From positions 2,232,001 to 2,296,000 of the forward strand of contig NZ_CP129971.1 in the NCBI RefSeq assembly GCF_030503855.1: a DNA stretch of 64,000 nt, in the 5' to 3' direction. A model generated the notes under the pieces. The model made no database searches. It was not told where the DNA came from and was given only the letters and a program-made list of their open reading frames with translations. A program made the position numbers and the translations under genes. Below, piece by piece: positions 53,375 to 62,110 of the stretch; within the stretch, counting starts at the first letter, position 1, and every line of letters starts with the position of its first letter. The stretch comes from Marivirga salinae (lineage in GTDB: Bacteria; Bacteroidota; Bacteroidia; Cytophagales; Cyclobacteriaceae).

Positions 53375-54664
53375 ATGAGATACAAAACTTTAGATTCATC
53401 CCTTTATATAAAGAACCGCAAAAATTTCATGAAGCAAATGCCTGCTCGTTCTTTGGCAGTATTCAATTCCAATGATGTGATGCCTATGAATGCAGATGGC
53501 ACCATGACTTTCTGGCAAAATAGTGATTTGTTTTATTTGACGGGTATTGATCAGGAAGAAAGTATTTTGGTTTTATTCCCTGATTTTGATAATGATGGCT
53601 GGAGAGAGATTTTATTTGTAACCGAAACCAATGAGCATATAGCCGTTTGGGAAGGGCATAAATACACCAAAGAAGAAGCTACTGCTGCATCAGGTATTCC
53701 TACCGTAATGTGGTTATCACAATTTGAAACTGTTTTCAATACCTTGATGGCGGAAGCTGAGCAAGTTTTCATCAACACCAATGAACACATTAGAAATGCT
53801 ACTCCTGTTGAAACAAGAGATATGCGTTTTATCAAATGGTTACAAGATAGATATCCTGCTCATCAATATAGAAAAGCAGCTCCAATTTTGTATGATTTAA
53901 GAGCGATTAAAGATCCTCAGGAAATCACGCAAATGGAAAGGGCTTGTAAAATTACGGAAGATGCATTTAGAAGAAGCTTAAAATTTGTTAAGCCTGGTGT
54001 TAAGGAATACGAAGTGGAAGCAGAAGTTTTACATGAGTTCATAAGACAAGGTTCAAAAGGTTTTGCTTATACCCCGATTGTGGCTTCTGGTGCAAATGCT
54101 TGTGTTTTACATTATATTGAAAACAAGGATGTTTGTAAAGATGGTGAGTTACTATTGATGGATGTAGGAGCAGAGTATGGTAATTACAATGCGGATATGA
54201 CTCGCGCAATTCCTGTTAACGGAAGGTATACCCAGCGTCAAAAAGATGTTTATAATGCTGTTTTAAGGGTAATGAAGGAATGTTATAAAATCTTAACACC
54301 TGGAAACAGAATTCCAGAATATCATAAAGAAGTTGGGAAGTTGATGGAAAGTGAGTTATTAGGCTTAGGCTTATTAGATAAAACTGATATCAAAAATCAA
54401 GATCCTACAAATCCTGCATATAAAAAGTATTTTATGCACGGCACTTCTCACCATATCGGATTGGATGTTCATGATGTTGGGAATATTTATAGAAAATTTG
54501 AGCCGGGCATGGTATTTACTATCGAGCCTGGAATTTATATCCAAAATGAGGGCTTAGGCATTCGTTTGGAAAATGATGTAGTCATCACTAAAGATGGTCA
54601 TCATGACATGATGGGCAATATTCCGATTGAAATCGATGAGATTGAAGATATAATGAATAGCTAA
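53375..54664 (+). CDS. Xaa-Pro aminopeptidase (M24, aminopeptidase P)
   Basis: A 429-aa dinuclear metallopeptidase removing residues N-terminal to proline. The N-terminal creatinase domain (about 1-170) is followed by the pita-bread domain. Metal ligands are D in MDVGAEYGNYNADMTR (two Asp), H in GTSHHIGLDVHD, E in TIEPGIY and E in RLENDVVI. Full length, cytoplasmic. A terminator hairpin follows the stop at once. The promoter region is shared with the divergent S8 protease. Confidence 0.95.
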   Translation: MRYKTLDSSLYIKNRKNFMKQMPARSLAVFNSNDVMPMNADGTMTFWQNSDLFYLTGIDQEESILVLFPDFDNDGWREILFVTETNEHIAVWEGHKYTKEEATAASGIPTVMWLSQFETVFNTLMAEAEQVFINTNEHIRNATPVETRDMRFIKWLQDRYPAHQYRKAAPILYDLRAIKDPQEITQMERACKITEDAFRRSLKFVKPGVKEYEVEAEVLHEFIRQGSKGFAYTPIVASGANACVLHYIENKDVCKDGELLLMDVGAEYGNYNADMTRAIPVNGRYTQRQKDVYNAVLRVMKECYKILTPGNRIPEYHKEVGKLMESELLGLGLLDKTDIKNQDPTNPAYKKYFMHGTSHHIGLDVHDVGNIYRKFEPGMVFTIEPGIYIQNEGLGIRLENDVVITKDGHHDMMGNIPIEIDEIEDIMNS

Positions 54665-54671
54665 AAAAAGG

Positions 54672-54699
54672 AAAGCGATGACTGAGAGGTCATCGCTTT
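54672..54699. terminator. Intrinsic terminator between converging genes
   Basis: AAAGCGATGAC (54672-54682) pairs with GTCATCGCTTT (54689-54699) around a six-base loop; T run after and A run before, so it can work in both directions. The minus-strand gene ends at 54690, so its stop codon is inside the hairpin. Confidence 0.85.
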
Positions 54700-55775
54700 T
54701 TTATTTTCATCTCTGGTGAGTAGCTTGTATAAATTGTTTCCATGCCTTTTGTCATTGCTTCATATTTTTCAAGCAATTCATCCTCTGGAATAAGAAAAGT
54801 AAAGTCTATGGTATTCATGTTTTGGGTTACACTAGAAAATATGAAGGGTAGCTTAGTTTTCTTCAAGAAGTGGAGTTTTTCTTTCCTTTCGGTTAAGGTA
54901 GTTGCGTACCATTTTTCTCTTAGTTCATTATGGGCTTTCACTTCTTCTGGACTTCCAGGATCTCTCATAATTTTTCTTTTAAGACTGTCTGGTAAAGCGT
55001 CATGCGTATAGACCCAGTATTGACTCAAATGCATATAATCTGCACTGTCACTTTCATCTTTTTGATAATAAATATATGTTACAGCTGCTTCAGGATCCAT
55101 TCTACCAGCATCCACAGCATTTCTCATTAGATTCTTAAGGTTCATAATACTCTTATCTTTAGCTCTTCTCCGATTAACATGAATTAACACAATGTTGTGA
55201 TCTTGACCATTCAAATTTTCTCGATATCCTAACTCTATTTGTGAAGGGAAGCCATATTGTTCTGTGAAAGTTAAGATTTGTTGAAGGTTAGATTTTTCGT
55301 TTTTATAAATAATCTCATCAAATTCATCATAGTGTGGACGGTATAATTGATCTTTTTTCATTATTCCAGCAAATTCAGCTCTTTGCACAAGATCATATGC
55401 AGGAACTTTATTATTTAAAAGATTATCCCACTGTTCCTGAGTCAAGAAAGTTCCTACGAATACAGATTTAGTCTTTTCGGCATTTTCAGAGTTGTTAATA
55501 ATGATTTGTAGATACTTATCTCTTTCATTAGGCATATTGGCTAATTGACTTGCTAGCGCTGCATTGAACACATCCTTTCCGAAAGGCTTTTCAATTAGTG
55601 GGAATGCACTTTGGTAGAGATTGACTGCTTCTTTGTATTCTTCTCTCACAATCTGCATCTCGGCATCTTTTACTAATTCAAAATAGCGAGGGATGTTGAT
55701 TTCTTGGGGTTGGTTGCAAGATGATATTGATAACAGTAAGGCTAAGATAAAAAATATTAAATAGCATGATTTCAT
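54690..55775 (-). CDS. Lipoprotein with DUF6624-like domain
   Basis: A 361-residue lipoprotein from the inner ATG at the complement of 55773-55775, which gives a lipobox (LLLSISSC). The longer frame to 55826 would delay the signal peptide by 17 residues. The N-terminal part is helical with TPR-like spacing (KEAVNLYQSAFPLIEKPFG). From about 170 it resembles the downstream-family DUF6624 layout: ILTFTEQYGFPSQIELG, then NIVLIHVNRRR, and AVDAGRMDPEAAVTYIYYQKDE. The function is unknown. It follows the DUF6624 gene by 28 bases. Confidence 0.72.
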   Translation of the reverse strand: MKSCYLIFFILALLLSISSCNQPQEINIPRYFELVKDAEMQIVREEYKEAVNLYQSAFPLIEKPFGKDVFNAALASQLANMPNERDKYLQIIINNSENAEKTKSVFVGTFLTQEQWDNLLNNKVPAYDLVQRAEFAGIMKKDQLYRPHYDEFDEIIYKNEKSNLQQILTFTEQYGFPSQIELGYRENLNGQDHNIVLIHVNRRRAKDKSIMNLKNLMRNAVDAGRMDPEAAVTYIYYQKDESDSADYMHLSQYWVYTHDALPDSLKRKIMRDPGSPEEVKAHNELREKWYATTLTERKEKLHFLKKTKLPFIFSSVTQNMNTIDFTFLIPEDELLEKYEAMTKGMETIYTSYSPEMKIKKR

Positions 55776-55803
55776 TGGTTTTGAATTAGTATTAAAGATA
55801 TTT

Positions 55804-56487
55804 TTATTGAGGAACTTGATAAACATATGGTTCAGTAACCCCTCTTTTTATCATGTTTTCTTTATTCATTTCAAAATGCATTTGGGACATCATGTTTAAG
55901 TATTCTTCAATAGGGGGTAATCCAACTTCAGCTCTCCTTTTATTGACATTCGCGCTATCTTCCAATGGCTTCGGTATTGCTTGACATTTTTCTGAAATGT
56001 AGGTGACTTGGGTGCCATAAATCTGTTTTTGTCCCGTATTAATTTTTACTCTATCTGTTAGCAATCCAAAATTTCTAGAATTTGCATTTTCTTTTTGAAC
56101 TTGTTTTTCTAGTTCTAAGAGTACCTTTTTCTGAAACTCAGGATCAAAATCGCTATGTTGAACCATCAGCCAATATGCTTGTTCTGCTTTTTCCCCAACT
56201 AAATCATAGCCGGGATAACCATATTGTTTTAAAATTTCTTCTAGTCTAATTTTATGAGTTCTAAATATGCTATCTTTTTTTGTATCCCATTGATCAGGAG
56301 TTAAGTGGTCATATTCTTTTGGAGGTCGGGCGTTTTTTGCAGCAAGTTGATCAATTTCTTTTAGCGCAATCAGTTCATTAGACAATTCTTCATTGAAGCT
56401 GACTTTTTGCTCTTTGTCACTTTTCTTTTCAGAAGTACAATTGGACAATAATATTCCTAGTGAAATTATTAAAATTAATTTTCTCAT
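55804..56487 (-). CDS. DUF6624 family lipoprotein
   Basis: A 227-aa protein with a lipobox ending at C17 (ILLSNC). The DUF6624 signature is clear: LEEILKQYGYPGYDLVGEKAEQAYWLMVQHSDFDPEFQKKVL, then FGLLTDRVKINTGQKQIYGTQV and NVNKRRAEVGLPPIEEYLNMM. It may have a hydrolase or sensor function, but none is established. First gene of a two-gene unit with the paralogous 54690-55775. Confidence 0.8.
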   Translation of the reverse strand: MRKLILIISLGILLSNCTSEKKSDKEQKVSFNEELSNELIALKEIDQLAAKNARPPKEYDHLTPDQWDTKKDSIFRTHKIRLEEILKQYGYPGYDLVGEKAEQAYWLMVQHSDFDPEFQKKVLLELEKQVQKENANSRNFGLLTDRVKINTGQKQIYGTQVTYISEKCQAIPKPLEDSANVNKRRAEVGLPPIEEYLNMMSQMHFEMNKENMIKRGVTEPYVYQVPQ

Positions 56488-56563
56488 TGATTAAAGGTTT
56501 AAATAGTTTGATTTTTAATGTGATTTATGAAGTATTTAATTAAGATTATTTTATAATAATCTA

Positions 56564-56592
56564 CTAAGGTAAGGATTTAATAATTTACGCAA
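56564..56592 (-). promoter_or_regulatory. Promoter of the DUF6624 pair
   Basis: On the minus strand, TTG (56592-56590), 18-base spacer, TACCTTAG (56571-56564), one mismatch to TAnnTTTG. It precedes the ATG by 76 bases. Confidence 0.4.
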
Positions 56593-56639
56593 AGGGTTGT
56601 ATTGATTTATTTCGGAAAACCTAAATTATATATAAGATA

Positions 56640-57332
56640 CTATTCAAAAACAGCTACAGCCCTAACAGGAGAACCCGTTCCACCTCTTATTTTTAAAGGA
56701 AATGCGATAAATCGAAATCTTCCTCTTCCGATTAGTTGATGCAAATTGATCATGTTTTCATAATGCGTGAAGCCTAATTCACCACAAATATGATGTACTT
56801 CTTTATTGGAGACTTTTCTTACGCCTGGAGACATAGTTTCCACTCCAAAAGCTGAAATCTTTTGTTCTCCTAGCCAGCGAGCGGTTTCGGCAGAAATTCC
56901 AGGGCCATTTCCCCAATCTTTTTTATTGAAATGTTTTCTGTAATGATCAGTATAAAGTAGTACCGTATCACCTTTTTTTATTTCAATATTAGCTTTTTTA
57001 CACGTCAATTCAACTTCATGAGGTTCTATTAATTCTGCTAGCTTTTTGTGAGAAAAATCTAAACAAATCCCTTCGGTATAAAACATAGACAAGGGCATTT
57101 TGTCTATAGATTGCCCTTCATATTGCTGTGCCATGTGATTAATGGCATCTACATGAGTGCCCGTATGTTCTCCTAACTCTAGTTTATGAACAGCCGGAGT
57201 TCGTTTTTCAGGATTTTGAATACCAGCCCATTCTTCATGCGAATTATGGATTTTCATTTTGACTTGTGGAAGATCTTTAAAAACAGGCATCCCCTCATAA
57301 ATTTCTTGGCTTAGGTCGATGATTTCGGGCAT
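56640..57332 (-). CDS. Cyclase family protein (kynurenine formamidase-like)
   Basis: A 230-aa metal-dependent hydrolase of the cyclase/KynB fold. The signature HTGTHVDAINHM (the H-x-G-T-H-x-D motif) supplies the metal ligands; the sequence also has DTVLLYTDHYRKHF and IDLSQEIYEGMPVF at the start. Known members hydrolyse N-formylkynurenine or isatin; the substrate here is unknown and no tryptophan-catabolism gene is near. 153 bases from the next gene downstream. Confidence 0.87.
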   Translation of the reverse strand: MPEIIDLSQEIYEGMPVFKDLPQVKMKIHNSHEEWAGIQNPEKRTPAVHKLELGEHTGTHVDAINHMAQQYEGQSIDKMPLSMFYTEGICLDFSHKKLAELIEPHEVELTCKKANIEIKKGDTVLLYTDHYRKHFNKKDWGNGPGISAETARWLGEQKISAFGVETMSPGVRKVSNKEVHHICGELGFTHYENMINLHQLIGRGRFRFIAFPLKIRGGTGSPVRAVAVFE

Positions 57333-57372
57333 TTTATTTTTTGAGCATATTTTATCAGCAAATTACTAAAAA

Positions 57373-57401
57373 AAAGTCTGCATAATGGTTATGCAGACTT
57401 T
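57373..57401 (-). terminator. Terminator of the lipoprotein pair
   Basis: AAAGTCTGCATAA (57373-57385) and TTATGCAGACTTT (57389-57401) form a 13-bp perfect stem with a 3-base loop. On the minus strand it is followed by a run of T (complement of 57368-57375), so it ends transcription of the gene at 57430. Confidence 0.88.
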
Positions 57402-57429
57402 CCTGTGACTTTATATTCAAAAATGACTT

Positions 57430-57954
57430 CTAATAAAACTTATCTTCATAATTTGAGAATTCAAAGGCTCCATCACTTAAAGTATAAGTGACTGAAGGGT
57501 CTTGCTCTGAACTAACTTTTATAAAAAATTCACCTTTTATTATATCCTTGTTGACTGTAGTGTATTTTAACCAAAGGCTATCAATCACAGTATAGGCATA
57601 CGATAAATTAGTAGGGTGCTCATCGTATTCATCATGATGCACAAATCTAATTCCAATATTATCTTCTTTACTATACTCGCCTTCGCCACGAAAAGAGTCG
57701 TCCAAATGAGCAATACTTAGATCATATTCTCTGTCTCCTTCAACACCACGAAGTCCATTTTGAGCCCTGAAAGCTGTTGATTGTGATTCTGGACTGCTTC
57801 CAATACTCACCGCATTTAAAACTATCGGGCCTTTGTTAACATCCGCACTGTCAAGTTCAAATGTGGTTAGTGCATAATAACTCTCTTTTTTTTCACAGGC
57901 TGAGATTGATAAAATTATTATAATTAATGATATTCCTAAGATTAAGTTTTTCAT
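57430..57954 (-). CDS. Small lipoprotein, unrecognised
   Basis: A 174-aa protein with a clear lipobox (IIIILSISAC, Cys20). The mature part looks all-beta and ends with KGEFFIKVSSEQDPSVTYTLSDGAFEF, a pattern resembling DUF6252-type Bacteroidota lipoproteins, but I do not assign it. It lies 12 bases after the FN3 lipoprotein and before a terminator, so the two are one transcript and probably function together on the cell surface. Confidence 0.7.
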   Translation of the reverse strand: MKNLILGISLIIIILSISACEKKESYYALTTFELDSADVNKGPIVLNAVSIGSSPESQSTAFRAQNGLRGVEGDREYDLSIAHLDDSFRGEGEYSKEDNIGIRFVHHDEYDEHPTNLSYAYTVIDSLWLKYTTVNKDIIKGEFFIKVSSEQDPSVTYTLSDGAFEFSNYEDKFY

Positions 57955-57966
57955 GATTTTTCTTGT

Positions 57967-59760
57967 TTAGTATGACTCTGTGAATTTGACATCTATTTCT
58001 CCTTTAGAATGGTTTCGTTCAGAAAAGGTATAAGTTTTCTCTGGGTCTTCCCAGTGATACATATAATTTGGATCCCATACTTCATCTTCAATATTACTAA
58101 ATTTAATTGTGCCTGCCCAATCAGCAGTAACAGTTCCTTCTGCACTACCCCACTTCGTATCTTTAGTACCTGTTAATTTGACTTTTGCAGCTAGATTTAG
58201 TTCTGAATTACCTTCGCTAGCCTTATAATCGTATTCTACTATACCAAATACACATATGTAACCATCATCTTCGGCCTTCCATTGAAAAAACTTTTTATTT
58301 ACTTCCGCTGTTACAATATCGTTATTATCACCAAATCCCCAATCGTTATAATTCGTTGTTTTAAATTCAAACTGTTCATCATAAGTACGTGTATCTGGAT
58401 TGTTTTCGGATTGAAGCACTAAGTGAATACGCCAATCTAAATCTCCTAAGTACCATGGCTCTACTTTATTTTTATACTTAATATGGTCAAGAGTAAAAAA
58501 TTTATCAGAGCTTCTCTTTGAGTAATAAGTACCAATTAATTTAGATGATTCTAGTCGCCCACATTGATTGAAAGCACTCAATTTAATATTAATGTGTTGA
58601 CCAGAAGAATAACCTGTGATTGTTCCGCTTAAAGTATTGCCTGAGTTAATGGTTTTTCTTCTGCGATTTGCTTCTCCATCGGCCCAGTAATCTAAGTGAT
58701 ATCCTGAAGCATTATCCACTTTATTCCATTGCACCTCTATACCAGTAGGTTTAGGAGTTACAGCAGTTGCCATTGGAATTTCAGGTAAACAATGGTCGGT
58801 TGAAATACCTATAAAAGAAATGCCTTTGCAATTATAGGCTTCAATTTTATAGTAAGATACTGCATCATTTATTGAGGGCGAATAATTGAAGTAGGTAGAT
58901 TCTGTATTTCCAATGAAACTATAGCTAGCTGTATAATCTGAATATTTATAAATTCTATACGATACTGCATTGCTTGCCGCAGTCCAATTTAATTGCAGGT
59001 AGTTTCCAGAAAGTGTCGCAGATCCAGATTCAATTTTCCCAGGTACACTTTCGTATTCGCATTCTATTGGGTCTAAAAGAATTGGTTCTTTTGTAATGCT
59101 TCTACTAGAAATTTCGGTTCTCAAAGCATCGTTTGTTTTTTGTCCTTTATAATCAAAATCATCTGGTACGCTTTCAGATTTTCTCAAGACTATAACAGGG
59201 TCCTGTGGTGGATCATTTGCATCTATTTTTATTTTTTTTCCTTGATTATCATAACCTTTTAAGAATTTTAATTCCTTTTCATCAAATTTGTTTGGAAGAT
59301 AATAGACATTAGGTATTTGAGTATCTGGATTCCATTTGTCAAAATTGATTGGAATACTAATTGTTAAATTTGGATCATCTTTTTCAATTTGAGCTAAATC
59401 TTTATTAGGATTCTTTTTTGAAATCAACAATATGGATTCAACTTCCTCTTTAAATTGAAAATTTTCATTTTTATAATCTTCAAATATCTTTCGAAGATAG
59501 ACATTAAAATCACCATCAATTTGCTTCTGTGCTTCTTCATATAGGTAATTTCTAAAATCACCATTATTCAAAGCTTCAGCTAAGTTTTTTGTTATTTTAT
59601 TTCGGTTTTTATTATTGTTGTCTTCTTTATTGTAATATTCAAACTGATTAGATTTTATGTTTACGTTTTCGGTAAATTTATCGAATTCTTTATTTTCTTG
59701 ACAAGAGATTGTTAGAACTATAAGAATTATTAATGTAGTGTTTTTTATTAATTGGTTCAT
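57967..59760 (-). CDS. Fibronectin type III-containing lipoprotein
   Basis: A 597-residue lipoprotein from the inner ATG (complement of 59758-59760), with lipobox LIVLTISC; the frame to 59826 adds 22 residues before it. After the Cys comes a helical charged region (about 25-170; NLAEALNNGDFRNYLYEEA), a Pro/Asp-rich linker (DANDPPQDPVIVLRK), and two FN3 modules at about 230-310 (LNWTAASNAVSYRIYKYSD) and 320-400 (EVQWNKVDNASGYHLDYWAD). The C-terminal 190 residues are Tyr/Trp-rich and beta-like with no match I know. The N-terminal region recurs in other Bacteroidota surface lipoproteins. A T10 run lies 5 bases upstream of the start codon. Confidence 0.75.
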   Translation of the reverse strand: MNQLIKNTTLIILIVLTISCQENKEFDKFTENVNIKSNQFEYYNKEDNNNKNRNKITKNLAEALNNGDFRNYLYEEAQKQIDGDFNVYLRKIFEDYKNENFQFKEEVESILLISKKNPNKDLAQIEKDDPNLTISIPINFDKWNPDTQIPNVYYLPNKFDEKELKFLKGYDNQGKKIKIDANDPPQDPVIVLRKSESVPDDFDYKGQKTNDALRTEISSRSITKEPILLDPIECEYESVPGKIESGSATLSGNYLQLNWTAASNAVSYRIYKYSDYTASYSFIGNTESTYFNYSPSINDAVSYYKIEAYNCKGISFIGISTDHCLPEIPMATAVTPKPTGIEVQWNKVDNASGYHLDYWADGEANRRRKTINSGNTLSGTITGYSSGQHINIKLSAFNQCGRLESSKLIGTYYSKRSSDKFFTLDHIKYKNKVEPWYLGDLDWRIHLVLQSENNPDTRTYDEQFEFKTTNYNDWGFGDNNDIVTAEVNKKFFQWKAEDDGYICVFGIVEYDYKASEGNSELNLAAKVKLTGTKDTKWGSAEGTVTADWAGTIKFSNIEDEVWDPNYMYHWEDPEKTYTFSERNHSKGEIDVKFTESY

Positions 59761-60191
59761 TTTATAAAAAAAAAATGTATAGGTTTTACTTTGACTTATT
59801 TTAAAATTTCTATAAATGAATATCATGGGGGAGGACGGGGCATAAGGTTTTGGTTTTATTACTTTAAAAATGTTTGTTGATAAATGTAATATATATTAAT
59901 TTTTATAAAGGTAATTTAATGTCGAAAAAAATCAAACTTTCAGTAAGTTTATTCTAAAGGTTATTGAAATTATTGCAAATAGGCACAAAGCCCTGAAATT
60001 GTCTGTAGTCAAACTACCTGTCTTTAAAAACGGAATTGCCAAAATAAAATTCTTGGCTTAGGTAGATGATTACGACACTATTGTTCAGATTTATTCAGGT
60101 TCAAATTATTTGAATAATATTTAAATATATTCTAGATTTAATAGTTTACTGTCAAAATAAAAGTCAATTTTCAATTAGACATAATTAACCC
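59761..60191. other. Non-coding divergent region
   Basis: A 431-base gap between the FN3 lipoprotein and the alpha/beta hydrolase. It contains a run of ten A (59766-59775) just upstream of the lipoprotein start and GGGGGAGGACGGGG near 59825. No convincing promoter pair, hairpin or ORF was found elsewhere in it. Confidence 0.6.
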
Positions 60192-61010
60192 ATGAGTAAA
60201 TTCCTAATCCTTCTTTTCCTCCCATTAAACCTAATAGCCATTGACCCTGACAGGGAATATACTATGACTCCCGATTCCATTGGTTGGGAATATGAAGAAT
60301 TAATAATTACTACAGAAGATGGTTATGATTTGAATACTTGGATTTATGCCGCTAATCCTGAAAACCAAAAAGATGAGGTTCTGATTTTGGCTTATCCTGA
60401 CGCAGGAAATATGTCCTATTTCGTTTATCATGCTTCCATTATGGCAAATTTAGGATATACAGTGGTCACTTTTGACTATAGAGGATTTGGCAAAAGTTCT
60501 GATTTTAAAATCAAATCTGAATATTTGTTTCATACTGAGTTTTCCAATGATTTAAAAGCGATTGTAGATTTCACTGAAAGTAGATTTAAAGATCAAAAAC
60601 TAGGTATTTGGGCGTTGTCAATGGGCACTATGGTCACCACTTATACTTTTGAAGATATTAAGGATAAAATAGATTTTCTGATTTACGATGCATTCGTTTA
60701 TAATCCTGAAGATCATATCCGAAGAATAAAATCTCTAAAGGGAAATGAGACCTTTTCACCAATTAAATCTGATGAATATTTCTTAAAATGGAAAGCAATC
60801 GATATTCCCATTTTGCTTTTTGCAGGAACAGAGGATAAAGTCACTACAGCTCAGGATGCTAAATCAAATAGACATAAATTTACTGTAGAACCAGAAGTTA
60901 AAATTTATGATGGAGGGCATTTAATGGGATTTCAGCATGAAATTGAGACTGGTGGATTTGGTAAATGGTATTCGACCCAGATGGATGAGTTTATTCAAAG
61001 TAATTTATAA
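60192..61010 (+). CDS. Alpha/beta hydrolase
   Basis: A 272-aa serine hydrolase with a short hydrophobic N-terminus (MSKFLILLFLPLNLIA) that may be a signal peptide. The nucleophile is in WALSMGT (A-x-S-x-G instead of G-x-S-x-G), the oxyanion region is YPDAGNMSYFVYH, the acid is D in FAGTEDKVT, and the His is in DGGHLMGF. FDYRGFGKS is typical of the YfhR/BEM46 peptidase-like group. Substrate unknown. Separated by 57 bases from the DinB gene. Confidence 0.87.
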   Translation: MSKFLILLFLPLNLIAIDPDREYTMTPDSIGWEYEELIITTEDGYDLNTWIYAANPENQKDEVLILAYPDAGNMSYFVYHASIMANLGYTVVTFDYRGFGKSSDFKIKSEYLFHTEFSNDLKAIVDFTESRFKDQKLGIWALSMGTMVTTYTFEDIKDKIDFLIYDAFVYNPEDHIRRIKSLKGNETFSPIKSDEYFLKWKAIDIPILLFAGTEDKVTTAQDAKSNRHKFTVEPEVKIYDGGHLMGFQHEIETGGFGKWYSTQMDEFIQSNL

Positions 61011-61067
61011 GGCAATGGAAACTACATAATTTCCCTAACCTTTCTCCCTGAAATCCGATAAGCAAAT

Positions 61068-61628
61068 ATGATTTGGCTAAAAGACGTAATTAAAGACTTA
61101 AAAGAAATAGAAGAAACTACTACCTATGAGTTTCAAGATTTAAGCGAAGAAGAGTTAGTTTGGAAACCTGCACCTGATAAATGGTCGATTGCGGAATGTC
61201 TGCAACATATCATCATTGCTAATTCAATTTATATAAAGGATATAGAAAAGCGACTGCAAAAAGCAGAAGTCAAAACCATCGAATACCCTATCAATTTCTC
61301 AATCACAGGAAAATTATTTCTATATGCAGTTGATCCAAAATATAAATGGAAAGTCCCTGCGCCTAAGATTTTCAAGCCTGTAAAAGAAAATAAAGTAGAG
61401 AAAGGTCATGAAACCCTTGAAGAATTTTTAAAATTGCAGGAAGAAATCATTGGTGTATCATTGAAAGCCTGTGCTTACGATCATCAGCATGTTCATACTT
61501 ACAGTCCATTAAGTAAATTATTGAAATTCAATGTAGGCGAACAATTGTATATCATGATGCGGCATACTAAGCGGCATATCAATCAGGCAAAAAAAGTAAA
61601 AGAACAATTACCGAAAACAGTAGCATAA
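61068..61628 (+). CDS. DinB family protein
   Basis: A 186-aa four-helix-bundle protein of the DinB/YfiT superfamily. The metal-binding His residues are in ECLQHIIIAN (H47), HTYSPLSKL, and MRHTKRHINQ near the C-terminus. PAPDKWSIAE is the usual start of the first motif. These are predicted thiol-dependent transferases or metal hydrolases; the specific role is unknown. Its stop overlaps the start of the RidA gene by one base (TAATG), so they are translationally coupled. Confidence 0.88.
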   Translation: MIWLKDVIKDLKEIEETTTYEFQDLSEEELVWKPAPDKWSIAECLQHIIIANSIYIKDIEKRLQKAEVKTIEYPINFSITGKLFLYAVDPKYKWKVPAPKIFKPVKENKVEKGHETLEEFLKLQEEIIGVSLKACAYDHQHVHTYSPLSKLLKFNVGEQLYIMMRHTKRHINQAKKVKEQLPKTVA

Positions 61629-62050
61629 TGGAAGATAATATCAGAAACTCAGATCGTGCACCATTACCCGTTGGCTTATATCCACATGCTCGAAAAGTGG
61701 GTGGTTTGCTATTTCTTTCAGGAGTTGGTCCCAGAAAAAAGGATAGTAAAAATATTCCAGGTGTGGAGCTGAATGATAAAGGAGAGATAGTTTCTTATGA
61801 TATTGAAACTCAATGCAAATCAGTTTTTGAGAATGTTCGTATGATTTTAGAAGATTGTGGTAGCAGTTGGGATAAGTTAGTGGATGTGCAAGTCTTCCTT
61901 ACTAATATGAAAGATGATTTTTCTACTTTTAATAAGGTGTATGCCGATTATTTCAAGGATATTCAGCCTTGCAGAACTACAGTGGAGATAAATGCCTTGC
62001 CAACACCCATAGCCATTGAATTAAAATGTGTGGCTGAGGTTTCTTCTTAA
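61628..62050 (+). CDS. RidA family protein
   Basis: A 140-aa trimeric Rid-family protein. RidA enzymes hydrolyse reactive 2-aminoacrylate and other enamines or imines. The key Arg is in PCRTTVEINALP, and VGPRKK and NVRMILEDCGSSWDKLVDVQVFLTN are typical of the fold. It is coupled to the DinB gene, and the TonB receptor follows after 60 bases. Because the N-terminus (APLPVGLYPHARKVGGLLFLSG) deviates from canonical RidA, it may be an Rid2-7-type member. Confidence 0.88.
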   Translation: MEDNIRNSDRAPLPVGLYPHARKVGGLLFLSGVGPRKKDSKNIPGVELNDKGEIVSYDIETQCKSVFENVRMILEDCGSSWDKLVDVQVFLTNMKDDFSTFNKVYADYFKDIQPCRTTVEINALPTPIAIELKCVAEVSS

Positions 62051-62110
62051 AATTTAAACTTTTATAGCTTTCAGCAGTTCAATTAAGTGTATCGACATTG
62101 AAAAAAACTA

